64,000 nt of DNA from Pycnopodia helianthoides. Its lineage: Eukaryota; Echinodermata; Asteroidea; Forcipulatida; Asteriidae. Shown here piece by piece: positions 13,373 through 25,074 of the stretch. The DNA lies in NCBI GenBank assembly GCA_032158295.1, contig CM063250.1, positions 2,053,501 through 2,117,500 of the forward strand, in the 5' to 3' direction. The notes under the pieces are model-generated. The model worked only from the letters and a program-made list of their open reading frames with translations. It made no database searches and was not told where the DNA came from. The stretch's first letter is position 1, and each line of letters opens with the position of its first letter. The position numbers were made by a program, and so were the translations under genes.

Positions 13373-13827
13373 CTGATTGAGAAAACAAAACAAAACAAAG
13401 CTGAGTTAAATAACATGGACTTGTTGCACCAATTTTTTGAGAGAAACAAAAATGAACAGTCTCAAAAATTGAAAGAAAAATGCAATGAGCTGTGACCACA
13501 TTCTCCCTGCAGCCTATCAAGGACTGAATGGCAGACAGTTGTATATATTATTAGGCATCCAGTCAACGTGTCATGTATGAACACCCCGGGGAGTGATTTA
13601 TGAGTGGACCAGTTCACACAACATCTGGGGTCAACAACTGTAAGCTCAGTCAAAAAGAGCCTCTAACAATCCGCAATATTTGTACAGATCTCTTTGTGTT
13701 GTGCTACACGTGGTGGTAGTGCTCGTTAATTCACCACAATTTTTTCAACTAAGTTGAATAACGTTTCATTCCTCACCTTTTAGATATCAACAAAATTATA
13801 TGACAGAGTCTCAAGAACAAATTTGAT

Positions 13828-14059
13828 TTAAAGGGAGTGTATAACATTGGACAAATTTGAAACAATAAGTGTTCACAAAATTTACACATAACTTACATGG
13901 TATAAACTCTATGGTAAAAAATGGTCATAGTGGAAAAAATGTCCCTTGAAATATTTTTTCTTGAAATGCTATAGTTCTTGAGAAATGAGTAAAATAATTC
14001 ACTTTGATCTCATGGGTCTAAAACCTGATGTTTGAAAACAGTGAAAACATGTAAACAGT
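13828..14059 (+). mobile_element. Family F MITE, right part missing
   Basis: Begins TTAAAGGGAGTGTATAACAT, runs through AAACCTGATGTTTGAAAACA, then stops just before a SINE at 14071. The right third is absent on the far side of the SINE. Confidence 0.75.
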
Positions 14060-14070
14060 GTTCTCCCTGG

Positions 14071-14345
14071 GCGTGTCGTGGCCGAGGGGATAAGAGCACC
14101 AGACTCAAGCTCTGATCAGCAGAGTGTGGGTTCGAGTCCCGGTCGTGACACTTGTGTCCTTAAGCGAGACACTTAACCGATATTGCTGCATCCTTCGGAT
14201 GGGGCATAAAGCCGTTGGTCCTGTGTGTTGTGTAATGCTCTTAAAAGAACCCAGTGCACTTATCGAAAAGAGTAGGGGTTCGCTCCTGGTTTAATTGGCT
14301 ACGCATGGTGCTATGTAAAGGAAAAAGGCCTCATACATGTATTTC
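14071..14345 (+). mobile_element. tRNA-Leu(CAA)-like SINE
   Basis: Head GTCGTGGCCGAGGGGATAAG with GACTCAAGC where tRNA-Leu has its CAA anticodon loop, B box GGGTTCGAGTCCCGG, body ACTTGTGTCCTTAAGCGAGA and GATGGGGCATAAAGCCG. Best-preserved copy in the window; it interrupts an F element. Confidence 0.85.
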
Positions 14346-14833
14346 AAAATGTAGCTCCACATACCTTGCAAGATAAATTACATAATATGTTGGAGCGCCA
14401 CGTTCTTGATGAAAATACTGTGACAGTTTTTTTTTGCTGTTTGGTCAACAAGTAGACACTGCATCCAGCTGAAACTTTCACGGGGTGACACAAACCAATC
14501 TATGACCCTTGCCCTTTAAAACTTGAATCTAGGACAGTCCAATTTCTTGTTACATGTAACCTAAACCGGCTACGAAAACTAAAAACTGTGGTAGTACCCC
14601 TACACTGGGACACACAAAAGCACACAAATATGTAGCATAGTGCAGTGTACCACAAAGGGGCCAGAGGATGTTAAAGGTCCATGCACTTCTACTTGGGGCT
14701 TATTTGCAGACGGAGTGACTCATTTTACCATCCAATTATGACTTGACTGAAAATGGACTCCTGCTAGATCCCTCCACCTCCTCCCCCCCCTCCTCCTCCC
14801 CCACCCCCCTTAAATCAAGGGCCCCTCCCACCA

Positions 14834-15080
14834 GGGCCCAATTTCATAGAGCTGCTAAGCACAACAATTTGCTTAGCATGAAATTTCTTCATTGATAAAA
14901 ACAGGATAACCAACCAAATTTCCACGTGATTTTCAGGATAAGCAAACAACAGCTGAATACCAGTAACAAGCAATATGCAACACATGGAAATTTGGTCGGT
15001 AACCCTGTTTTTTTTTTATCAAGGAAGAAATTTCATGCTAAGCAAATTGTTGTGCTTAGCAGCTCTATGAAATTGGGCCC
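14834..15080. mobile_element. Family D MITE with long inverted arms
   Basis: Starts GGGCCCAATTTCATAGAGCT and ends AGCTCTATGAAATTGGGCCC, a perfect 20-bp inverted repeat. Inner arms AACAATTTGCTTAGCATGAA and their inverse, and AACCAACCAAATTTCC versus GGAAATTTGGTCGGTA, make it almost fully self-complementary. Confidence 0.9.
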
Positions 15081-15320
15081 AGACCACTAGGATCATGTGT
15101 GGCAATAATATGTCAATCAACTGAACCCAACTCTCATCAGACTATTGGAAGCATTTTTGCGTTTTATCATGCACGCCAAGAGGGATGCTAAATCAATTGT
15201 TTCGGGCAAGAGTTTCTTCAATCAAATCCTCCAGCTTTCTATTAAAGGAACATCACACAAACAAAACAACTCCTTCTGTAACACCAGCATACTTGTTTTA
15301 GGTGTGCTGTGCTGTCGTTT

Positions 15321-15362
15321 AGCCCTCGAGAAAGACTCTGCTAGGGTCGAAACGTCGGGCCA
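15321..15362 (+). other. Degenerate hammerhead-like motif in a dispersed repeat
   Basis: GAAAGACTCTGCTAGGGTCG followed by AAACGTCGGGCC resembles stem II, GAAA and GUC of minimal hammerheads carried by Penelope-like elements, but the CUGANGA core reads CTCGAGA. A second copy, AACTCTGCTAAGGTCGAAAT, is at 57168. Confidence 0.25.
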
Positions 15363-15720
15363 CTAACTATTTTTTCGCATTTATACCATGGGCCCTTTTG
15401 GTTGGTGAGCAGATTGCAACAGCTAATTCTATTTCCTCAAACGCAAAACCTGTGAAAGTTTGACTGAAAATGGTGCACACATTATCAAGCAATGTCGTGT
15501 AACTGTTTTAGTTTACTTCAAATGATGTGATCAATAGTAGCCGGAATACTTTCTTTTCTTTTTTAAGCATTTAGACTTTCGATGTTTTCACACTGTAATC
15601 AACACCTTCAACCAAGGAGGAATAAGGTATAACAAACTCCTAAATGAAGTCTGGATAAACACCTCATAAATTGAAGTGGATGGAAGTATCTGATAAATTT
15701 ATCTGATAAATGAAAAAAAT

Positions 15721-16116
15721 TTAAAGGTATTATACAGTATTGGTATTACAGGATAAAAAACATAATTAGTTTTAGTCTGAAAGCTTACTGATTATGTTTT
15801 TTCATACTGAAACCATTTTTGTGAGACTTATTTCCCTCTGAAATGAAGTCATATTCAAGAAAACTGTATCTGAAAACCCGTTTAAAAAAAACATGCAACA
15901 GCTGATTTTAATTGTTACTTAACCAAAATGAAGGACAACATGTTTACATGCTGAACATTGTGCATGATTTTTCATTAATTTTCTCCAAACTCATACAAAG
16001 GATTAAGCCCAAACTTCCACAGGTTTGTTTATTTCATATTTATGGTTGATCACACAAAACATGAACACACTCTACGACTATTTTGTCAGCTCCACCAATC
16101 CTGTATGATACCTTTA
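15721..16116 (+). mobile_element. Family C MITE, full length
   Basis: TTAA at 15721-15724 and 16113-16116. Ends AGGTATTATACAGTATTGGT and the imperfect inverse ACCAATCCTGTATGATACCT. Contains CCACAGGTTTGTTTATTTCA, the internal block shared with families B, F and G. Confidence 0.85.
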
Positions 16117-17399
16117 ACTCCTTCTTTGGGTGTCATGATTTAGGCCAAATAAAAAAAAATACCAGTTGATCGTCCCTCCCTCATCCTTTTTTGACTAATT
16201 TGAGGGCCGCATCCTTTTTATTGTTATTTTTTATTTTCACTTTTGTTTTCTTCAAAAAGACAAATTTTCTGTGTATTTTTCATTAAACTTACCAATCTTT
16301 TAGAACTTGTAACTACAGAAAGTAAGTGGTAACATTAAACTGAAGAATTGGCGGCCAGTTTGAATTAAAAATTTTGGGCTTGAAACAAAAATAAAAAGGC
16401 CCTCATCTTCCTCTTTTTGAAAAAAACCTGGACGATCAACTGTTTTTTTTTTTACTTGGCCTTACATGTAAGAGGGGGAATTATAAAGGCTCTACAGACA
16501 ACTTTACTTCGATCACCTTAGACTAGGGCTACTATGAGAGACACCCAGAATGGACCACCCCAGATGGAGAGGGCAACATGTACACCCACTCCACGACCCC
16601 CCCCCCCCCTCCCTCCCTCCCTCCCCCCATCCCCAAATCAATTGAACACAAATCGATTACACCCTAGACAATAGACCCCACCTGAAGAAAGGGTTAAGTG
16701 TCCATTGTATCACTAGACCGGAGCTGATGAACAAATCCATATCCACACAGGCTAATATATTAGACAGGATTGAGAGTGCAGACTGTGAATGCACACCAAA
16801 CAAACAGGTAATCCCCTAAAACACCCGATGCATATCAACAAAAACCACAGTTTAAAATGTGTTCGATTTGGCCACTGCCAATCCTCGCAGTGCTGTCAAC
16901 CAAAAGGTGTGTGGATACTGTCTGTGTTTTGAATGTTGATGCCACGTTTCGGAATGGTCAGCAAATTCTGTCACCCCATTCCTGATCCAGAAGAATGCAT
17001 TGTTGCTACTCCCCCCCCCCAAAAAAAAAAACCTCACAACAACAACAACTAATAATAGCAATCATACTGATAACAAGTAAACAAATAATCCTTTTGATAT
17101 CAAGATTTTGTGTGTAAATGACAGTGAGTATAGTTTTCATATCCAACAACACAGTGCAGCTTCCCAATTGACTGAAGCACTCTCCGGCATTGACTATGTA
17201 CATAAATTTACATGCAGTCACAATGTATGCAATGACACTACGATCAGATGATGGCCCTTCAGTTGTCAACATGTACAATATTGTAAGCTTCAATATGCGA
17301 TACCTAATGCCTGAATACTTTACGAGGCAACGGACTCAGTTGCCTCCTGCCCCTAGTCAATGCCTTGGTGCCCTAGAAGCTTCCCCAGTAGACGTGTCC
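16117..17399. other. Non-coding stretch
   Basis: Contains an inverted pair near 16160 and 16430 (CAGTTGATCGTCC / GGACGATCAACTG) and a C-rich run with CCCTCCCTCCCT at 16600. No gene seen. Confidence 0.5.
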
Positions 17400-17740
17400 T
17401 TAACAGATGTGCATAACATTGGCAAGATTGATAAACGTGCACGACTCACACTTATTTGTACATGGTATAAGATGTCATTGTGGAAAACTTCCCTTGAAAT
17501 ATTTTCACCTGAAATGATAGTTTTTGTGAAATTATATAAAAACAATTACAGTTCTTGCGCAGTCAGAAAACAGCAATTTGAAAACAGTGAAAACATATGG
17601 TTTTTTTTCCAACTATTTTCTTTGGCTCTGATGACGGATTGAGCTTAAATTTTCATAGGTTCTGATTTTTGTGCAAGTTGGGTCACACAAAGTGTGGATA
17701 ATGTTCTTTTGACAATTAACGATGTTGGCGCGTTCTAAAC
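17400..17740 (+). mobile_element. Family F MITE, diverged
   Basis: Starts TTAACAGATGTGCATAACAT, contains CTTCCCTTGAAATATTTTCA, TTTGAAAACAGTGAAAACAT and GATTGAGCTTAAATTTTCAT, ends near GTTGGCGCGTTCT. The 150-residue frame at 17190-17642 is only this repeat read through. Confidence 0.7.
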
Positions 17741-17778
17741 AACCTAGAACTGCTTTACCCTAAAAAAAGCAAAAAGTA

Positions 17779-17936
17779 TCAAAGCCCAATTTCATGGCTC
17801 TGCTTACCCCCAGAATTCTGCACTTACCCGCCCCGTAAATAGGCATGATTCTATAGGCATGATTCTATAGGCGACATGATTCTATAGGCTGTAAGCGCAG
17901 AATTCCGCGGTAAGCAATGCCATGACATTTGGCTCT
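17779..17936. mobile_element. Small foldback element related to family D
   Basis: AGCCCAATTTCATGGCTCTGC at one end, with CAGAATTCTGCACTTACC opposed to GTAAGCGCAGAATTCCGC. The loop is a tandem repeat GGCATGATTCTATA (three copies, 17843-17889). A second copy of this element is at 29550-29665. Confidence 0.6.
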
Positions 17937-18130
17937 GGGCCCAGTTTCATAAAGCCTCTTAAGCACACAAACTTGCTAAGCACAGTAGCAAAATTGCTGA
18001 GCAGAAACAGATTACCAGCTAACAAAGTAAAGTTAACACTGTTGCGACTGGTGCCCCACTCACTTTTTGCTCAGCAAAGAAATTTACCAAGCAGTATTTT
18101 CTGCTGAAAGAGCTTCATGAAATTGGGCAC
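17937..18130 (+). mobile_element. Family D MITE
   Basis: Starts GGGCCCAGTTTCATAAAGCC and ends AGCTTCATGAAATTGGGC. Directly follows the small foldback element. Confidence 0.8.
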
Positions 18131-18616
18131 AGGTCTGAAACTCAAAACTTGCACACGTCTGATTACTTATTTCCCACTGCATCGGTGTGTGTCAGCTGAT
18201 CATCTTTTTTTTATTAGGAAGTAGGTGCCCTGGGAATCAGTCAATATGGACAAGACGGTGGTCGATATAGAAGTCAATACCATCAGATAGACTCTGAGAA
18301 AGTAATTAGTGCATATATATAGTGTAGATGTACAAAGATGTAAAGCATACGTAATGATGTACAAACAGCAACCCCGGTATGAGAAGAGTTTTTTTTTTTT
18401 TTTACTTGTGTAAACAACGTACTCGTAACAAGCGTCTAGAAGGCATTGCACCATTAGGCCGGAGATCCATGCGCCCATCATGCGTCGTGCGTAATGCGTA
18501 GCACGCGATCCTTTTAAATGAAAACACACACCCCACAATGCACATTTTTTACGGATAACGCAGCACACAATATGAATACATGGAATTCTGTGCATTGCTT
18601 GTCATGTACTTTCAGT

Positions 18617-18690
18617 TACGCACTACTACTACCCACTACCCACTACCCACTACATACTACGCACTACATACTACGCACTACGGACTATAA
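18617..18690 (+). repeat. CACTAC-type minisatellite
   Basis: Runs of CACTACCCACTACCCACTAC passing into CATACTACGCACTA units. Confidence 0.8.
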
Positions 18691-18936
18691 ACAATGCATG
18701 ACAGACCAGCCTCACATACACATAGTGATGTACATGTGCACTGGCATGTGTACTGTAACAGAAAGCCGGATACCAACTCTACAAAATGATTTTGAAAAAA
18801 ATCTACAAAATGATTTTGTAGAAGACCTAACAAGTGGATTTTACATATGTCCAGATATTTTTATGTCCAAATATTTCACATGAACATGTACGTATGTGCA
18901 TGCAGGTCTGAATCCTAGTGTTATGTATTTAAGTTG

Positions 18937-19367
18937 GAGTGTCATGGCAGAGTGGTCTGGTCCATCAGACTCAAGTTCTGGTGTTGGTCAGAGTCCGGGT
19001 TCAGGGCCCAATTTCATAGAGCTGCTTAAGCACAACAAATTTGCTAAGCAGAAAAGAATAATGCTTCCCAGATTAAGGTTACCAGTCAAAATATCATTTC
19101 ACGTCATGTACAATTTGTGACTGGTATCCTGCCTTATTTTTGCTCAGCAGAGATTTGTTAGGCAATGTTTCGTGCTTAAGCAACCCCTATGGAAATCAGG
19201 CCCAGGGCCCAGTCATGACACTTGTCTCCTTCAGCAAGGCACTCCACCACAATCGCTTCACCCTTCTGCTGGGACGTAAAAACCATAAGTTGCTTGGAAC
19301 TTAACGTCAAACCATAAGTCTCATGCGCTGTGTAATTAACGTAAAAGAACCCAAAACATGTGTCGTC
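18937..19367 (+). mobile_element. tRNA-Leu-like SINE broken by a D and followed by a B element
   Basis: Head GTGTCATGGCAGAGTGGTCT and CAGACTCAAGTTCTGG at 18937-19008, then the D insert, then SINE body CAGTCATGACACTTGTCTCC through GTAAAAGAACCCAAAACATG up to the B element at 19368. Confidence 0.8.
19009..19205 (+). mobile_element. Family D MITE inside a SINE
   Basis: AGGGCCCAATTTCATAGAGC to the decayed inverse CCCCTATGGAAATCAGGCCC. It splits the B-box region of the SINE at 18937, with AGGGCCCA repeated at both junctions. Confidence 0.8.
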
Positions 19368-19709
19368 TTAAAGGCCCTGTACACTATTGGTAAGATCGAA
19401 AAACACAATGCTCACAGATTCACACGTAACTTACATGATTTAAAGTAAGTAATGGTAGAAAGGGTTCCTTAAAATATTTCTGCCTAAAATGCTATCGTTT
19501 CTGAGAAACAAGTGAAACAATAGTAATTATCGCGCGCGATAATTTGAAAAAACAGAAAACACATAAGATCTCTTTTCACTATTTTCTCGAGACCTCGATG
19601 ACCAATTGAGCTCAAACTTTCACAGGTTTGTTTGTTTATGCATATCTTTGATCACACAAAATGTGGACACTGATTTTGAGCTGTTACCAAAAGTGTACAA
19701 TACCTTTAA
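19368..19709 (+). mobile_element. Family B MITE, full length
   Basis: TTAA at 19368-19371 and 19706-19709. Ends AGGCCCTGTACACTATTGGT and the imperfect inverse ACCAAAAGTGTACAATACCT. Contains the palindromic CGCGCGCG/ATTATCGCGCGCGATAAT core and CACTATTTTCTCG. Inserted in the tail of a SINE. Confidence 0.9.
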
Positions 19710-21767
19710 GAGAAGGAGGTTTGCCTGGGCGTTTCTGACATGGCTGGCAGCCTCGGAAATTATACAAATGGGTCTAAAAAAAACTCCAACAAAGCTCAGC
19801 CTACCTGTCGTAAAAAATACGAACTGAGTGCTTCAGAGCATTTTAGAAGCCCATTGGGAAATCCGTCTTTACCATGTAGATAAAACACCTATAATAATTG
19901 TGTGTATCATACACTCTAATATTTGTTTAAAAATCATCTGTAAGTTATTCACTTGAACCACCGACAGCTACATGTACATGAACCATGTACAAACCAGCTA
20001 ATTGAACAAACGGGGGAAAAAATCAACACATTAGGATTGTGCCAAGTTGTTTTATTTTTTAATACTAGTTATTGTAACAAGTTTAATTCCACATTATTAT
20101 TGCTCACAAGTAGCTGGTAACATTGATCATACCACTACTCACAGAGAAACAAACCAAGCATGAACAATGAATGTTATCAATTTGAAGGCCCCATGTCGTA
20201 CAGCCACAGAACAAGTTCCTTGTCAATAGCCGAGGTAGTCATTCTTGTAACACCCCCCAACGCCTGCCTGCACACTAACTACGCATCGGCCAAACAAAAG
20301 AGATCGGTGGCTGAGGCAAAGCCCTGCAGGCAGACAGCGTTAATAAGGATTGTGTACTGCTTCACTCGCTTGGTGTATGCAGTAGGGTGTGATTTTAAAT
20401 GGTTCGTATGCCATAATCATGGTTTGTGCTGGGCTTTTTTCTTCCCCATCACTGTTTCATGCCGTAGCCGTTATGAAGAGATTGTTTGCATGGATTATCA
20501 ATATTTTCTTAAGTACTTGGAAATTGATTAACGTTTGATTTTAGGCAATTCATTGTGGAGATTCAATGTTTTGGTTTGCTGGGGATTTTATCAACATTTT
20601 GTACTTTTGCGGACTAGCATTTAGTTCTGATAAGAACTTGTTCTGCTTAGTTCTACCACAGTCCTTGCTCTATGTGAATGCAAAACTAAATGCAAACGTA
20701 CTTGTCTACTATTTAGCTATTGCCACGGAGTAGACTTGGGAACTGGAGAACTTCTAACTTCGTTTAGTGGAAAGGAGGTTAGGGGGGACTTCTTGTAATT
20801 ACCTCTACAATCCCAAAGTGAGATAACTTTGGCCTCAGAGTTTTGACTAGATTGCTCTAAACAACCGTCTGGAGACTGAACTGAATTTTACTAATGAATG
20901 TGATCATAACAATTATTTCATTATTTAGAAAATTGAACTAAGAACATTCTAAGAGTTGGCGAACATTGTCCTCACACCAGTATTTCAGATAGAAATATTT
21001 CAGATAGAAATATTTCAGATAGAAATATTTCAGATAGAAATATTTCATCAGAAAAAATGGTAATGGCATCAAATATAAAAAGTAAATAAAGCCTTTCGAT
21101 CAATTCCAATTTACATATCTAATCTTTACAGAGCTGCACGAACCTGTAAGTAGAAAATACTTTACTGGGGATTTCCAGTTAGCTTCGGAAACTTGTCAGA
21201 TTGCGCAAGGGAAGGGAAATTGACATCCCCAATCAAATTAAATTAACGACACAAAAGCAGGAACTGTTACAATAAAATGGAAAGTTGAAAAAAAGCTACC
21301 CTGTAATGCAACTCCCACACTTCCGTTCGGCACAGTGTGGAAATGACGTGGTGTTATGACGTTATGACGACAGAGAGGCATGGAGGAAAGCAAACGAGTG
21401 AAAATAAAATCAACTCCTTTTTGAGGTGACTGGAACTGACGGCACCGGGCAGTCCTTTTGTTTTCAGAGGCGTGTGATAAATGGATATGTTATGAAAACA
21501 AAACACAAACCAAATACTTGCGAACCAGTTTATTTTTTGTTTAATGACATTTGATACTCAACTCCAAATGGTCCTCAAACATTTTCAGTTTGAAACACTG
21601 GCAGGTTTTTCCTCAACAATCTTATTTTGAAATCGATGAGTTGAAATAAACAGACCATGAACAATAAATCCCAGACAAAACCCTTATTAATTGATTTCTG
21701 GTGAACACGACCTGCTAAAAAAAAGGTTTCAACAGGCTGGTTGTTGTGTGTTTATTGTCAAGTATAT
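19710..21767. other. Non-coding stretch
   Basis: Only the 15-bp tandem repeat at 20981 stands out. The 123-codon frame at 20160-20531 has no recognised domain and no convincing splice sites; left unannotated. Confidence 0.5.
20981..21048 (+). repeat. 15-bp tandem repeat
   Basis: ATTTCAGATAGAAAT repeated four times without change, then ATTTCATCAGAAA. Confidence 0.85.
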
Positions 21768-22135
21768 CAGGGCTCAAATTTTTTTTTTTTGGGGGGGGGG
21801 ATGATCCAAAAGTCAGCAGGGCTTATGCTTCAATAATTTTACTGGACCGAAAAACGTTTTACAAGACCAGAATTAAAATGGAAAACAGAATTACCTACAC
21901 AGTTTAACATGTTAAGCTGTTTTTATTTGAGCATGCACTAAGACATGATTTATCTCATTAGTTGTCTTATGGGTTAGTATACTTCAGATATTTATCAGAC
22001 TCAAAGTCAACATTTGAACAACAAATTATTTAACTGACAAACACACAACCGCCGCCGGACTTGTCCGGTCCTGAGTTTACTGGCCCAATGCTTAAATCAC
22101 TGGCCTCAGCAGAGTAAATTTCCAAACCCTGTATA
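21768..22135 (-). mobile_element. Family J repeat, rearranged
   Basis: AGCAGGGCTTATGCTTCAA, ACTGGACCGAAAAACG, TTATCAGACTCAAAGTCAAC, GGACTTGTCCGGTCCTGAGT and TTTACTGGCCCAATGC are the inverted landmarks of the copy at 38536. The outer CAGGGCTCAAATT plus T/G runs suggests a second fragment. Confidence 0.5.
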
Positions 22136-22700
22136 AATAGACGGTAGGTCTTAATGCACCCTTCTGAAAACCAACGATGTGTGTATCAAATCACTTTGAA
22201 GGAAAGTCATACTAAAATATCAAAATAGAACAAAACAACTCATCCAAGCTAGCCAGTTTGAAAATTGATTCAAACACCAGCTAGCCTCAGAGTCAGAGAA
22301 TAATGTTTTAAAAGTATTTATAAAGCATCAAGTGCAATCGTAAATGTTTTAGAACCAGCATTCAGGCCTTTGTCTACAGGGCCTAGGTTCATCAATACCA
22401 GATCTAGGGTTTTTCTACACAACCCCGGCGATAACAATGGCATCTTTGTTGCAAAACGTATACATCCACGATTAGACCGCTGTCAATAATCAGAATACTA
22501 TGAACGGTCCACAAATATTTACTTTGTGTTTACTCATGCACTTAGTATTAATAAGTTAGTACCCAGTGTTGGTTTATGATCACATTATGTTAGCACGCAT
22601 GCTAGTTGGCCCTTGGGAAAGTGTACAGCATTTTATTGAGTACAAGGGCTGACCTACATAGCATTTAGACATGCATAGACTTAAGACTTTTTAGGCTCTT

Positions 22701-23090
22701 TTAAAGGAACATTACAGAATTGGTTTTTGCTAACAAAACAGTTGCTGGCCGTGTAAGCACTTTATGTAATCCACCATATACATAAACTGACAACCTGTAG
22801 AAGTTTGAGATCGATCGGCCATCTTGGTCAAAAGAAAATAGTGCAAAACCGGTTACACATTTGCATGAAATCATATAGATTCAACAAATGAATAAAACGC
22901 TCACTGAGCGATAACCTCCAATCGGAAAATTAGTTTATTCATTTCTCATCAAATATGCCATTTCAGACAGAAATTTTCAAGGGATGTTTTTTACTATCAT
23001 CATCATTAGACCGTGTAAGTTTTATGTAAATCTGTGATCAAAAAGTATATTTCACAAGTTTTTCTTACCAATTCTGTAATGTTCCTTTAA
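22701..23090 (+). mobile_element. Family A MITE, full length
   Basis: Ends are perfect inverted repeats AGGAACATTACAGAATTGGT, both abutting TTAA (22701-22704 and 23087-23090), a TTAA target duplication. No coding capacity. Internal landmarks: CCATATACATAAACTGACAA, then a GATCGATCGGCCATC block, CACTGAGCGATAA and ACTATCATCATCATTAGACC. Confidence 0.9.
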
Positions 23091-23596
23091 CAACAATTTT
23101 GCAAATTTTTCCGTGGGAAAAAAATATATCAGAAATGTCATGCCTGCATAATGTTGGTTCTGAGTGACGAAAGCATTATTTCTGCCAATTCTGTTACAAA
23201 TACAAGTCGGCTTGTTTACAGTCTGGAAGGAAGTTGATTTCCATCTATGTCTGAAATGCTCACCTGGGCCACTGATTCACATCAATTTTTGGTTCAATCA
23301 CTAGACATTTTGTTTAACCCCTCTCCCCGCGTTTCAGCCTGCGGACACGCTCGTTTCAATCCTCGAAGAGTAAATTGTACAGATGTGAAAATATGCTAAT
23401 AACCCCCACCACAGAGTTGCACGACAAGAAATCGCAACCAATCAGGGATTAGGCCCGTCAGGGCAACCGTGCACAAGCGAAACTGAACCACACTGACTAC
23501 ATGTACATGTTCATGAAATGAATGCACTGCACGGCCAGCATTCAGGCATTGGCTGAGGCATCTTGATCAAGCCACACTGTCTTAGGCCGTCTGTCT

Positions 23597-23710
23597 CAGG
23601 CGGCTACAGCTACGGCTATAACTGGATCGTGGTGGCGTCATTATGTGTTGGAGTATAAGATGACCTTAGCAACACCCTTAGCAACAGTCGTAGCCGTAGC
23701 TCCGCCAATT
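23597..23710. repeat. Palindromic element
   Basis: GCGGCTACAGCTACGGCTA on the left pairs with TAGCCGTAGCTCCGCC on the right, with TTAGCAACACCCTTAGCAAC in the loop. Confidence 0.65.
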
Positions 23711-23735
23711 TGGATACAGTCTTAGTTTGCTATTC

Positions 23736-23886
23736 ATCAATGGGGGACTTTTGGGACGCTAGGTGGCAGCAGACTTACCAGGTAAATCCATTGTTCTCGA
23801 CAATGTGCGCATGCTTAGAACTACGTAAACAATGGAATTTTACCTGGCATTTCTGCTGCCACCTAGCATTCAAGTCTCCCATTAGG
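23736..23886. repeat. Palindromic element
   Basis: GCTAGGTGGCAGCAGACTTA and CCAGGTAAATCCATTGTT pair with AACAATGGAATTTTACCTGG and TTTCTGCTGCCACCTAGC; outer AATGGGGGACTT / AAGTCTCCCATT. Confidence 0.85.
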
Positions 23887-24111
23887 ATATAACACAGCTC
23901 AATCTGATTGGCTGGTAAACTCTATTATCACACATCTAGCGTTGGAAAGACAAAAGTGTGTCATCTCTCCTGAAATTCCCAATAAAACCTACGTTTATTT
24001 CTAAAAAGATGGTTGTACTTTGTTCTACCATTGTTTTACCACTCTTCAATGTATTCCCCTACTGTCACTTCCCTTATTGCTCTCTTTAACAAATTGTACT
24101 CCATTGATTCT

Positions 24112-24301
24112 TGGACCCAATTCCATACATCTGCTTAAGCACACAAAGTACCTTACAACAAAACAATTTTGCTTACCAGAATACCAGAACACTGTTACCA
24201 GCCAAAATGCAATATCACATGAACCATTTATGACTGGTATCTTGCACAATTTTGCTTGGCAGAAAATTGTTAAGCAACATTTTCCCTCGATGAAATTGGG
24301 C
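24112..24301 (+). mobile_element. Family D MITE
   Basis: Starts GGACCCAATTCCATACATCT, ends CTCGATGAAATTGGG. Six bases separate it from the next D copy. Confidence 0.75.
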
Positions 24302-24307
24302 AGATCA

Positions 24308-24502
24308 GGGCCCAATGTCATAAAGATGTTAAGCAGAAAAATACTGCTCAGCAAATTTCTTTGCTAAGCAGAAAAAGAGTGGTGTACCAGTTGCAACAAT
24401 GTAAACTTGATGCCATTTTGTCTGGTAACCGGTTTCTGCTAAGCATGATTTGTCTGTGCTTAGCACGTTTTTGGTGTTTACAAGCTTAAAGGAATTGGGC
24501 CC
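24308..24502 (-). mobile_element. Family D MITE
   Basis: GGGCCCAATGTCATAAAGAT to AGCTTAAAGGAATTGGGCCC. Internal TGTCTGGTAACCGGTTTCTG. Confidence 0.8.
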
Positions 24503-25074
24503 GGAGCACATCGAGTTGTTACACCACTGGTTCTTTTTGGGACCACCACAACTCACAGAAATCTTAGTTTCAAGAAAAAGCACTGTGTGCCAAGTACTTT
24601 TTCAGAAAGCACCCCTTGGGCAAGAATCGAACCTTTGATCTTCCACACTCTATGTACAGCGGATGTCTCGACCTCGAGACTACAAAGCTTGACAAGTGAC
24701 AAAGGGCCAAACTGAAGGGCAACTCGAAACAACTTAAGTAAGGATGCACACTTTAATTTGTAACAAACAATTATTTACAATCACTGAAAAGTTGACCTTG
24801 TTTTCTGAATCAAGACAACAATCACATTCTGCGAAACTACAAAATTATTTGGAACCTCGTCCTTCTCATTTTGTTTAATTGACTGACAAAAAAACTGAGC
24901 AACCATTGTCTGGTATCTACACTTCAAGCTTGGCAATTCACAACGAGTTAGTCACAGGCACAGACCGATATTTATAAGCTCATCAAACAAAAAATGTTTT
25001 CTTTGTTGGTGTATTTTCTTAGTGAGATTGTACACTAAGTAGAGATTTTATATTGTATACAGATTTTTAAATAT

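Noticed and set aside
13098..13520. 140-codon minus-strand frame
   Set aside because: It runs across a family D element and flanking non-coding DNA; composition and lack of splice context do not support a gene.
17190..17642. 150-codon plus-strand frame
   Set aside because: Its C-terminal half is a family F element; no domain is recognisable.
20981..21048. Possible CRISPR-like or regular array
   Set aside because: A continuous 15-bp tandem repeat without spacers in a eukaryotic genome.
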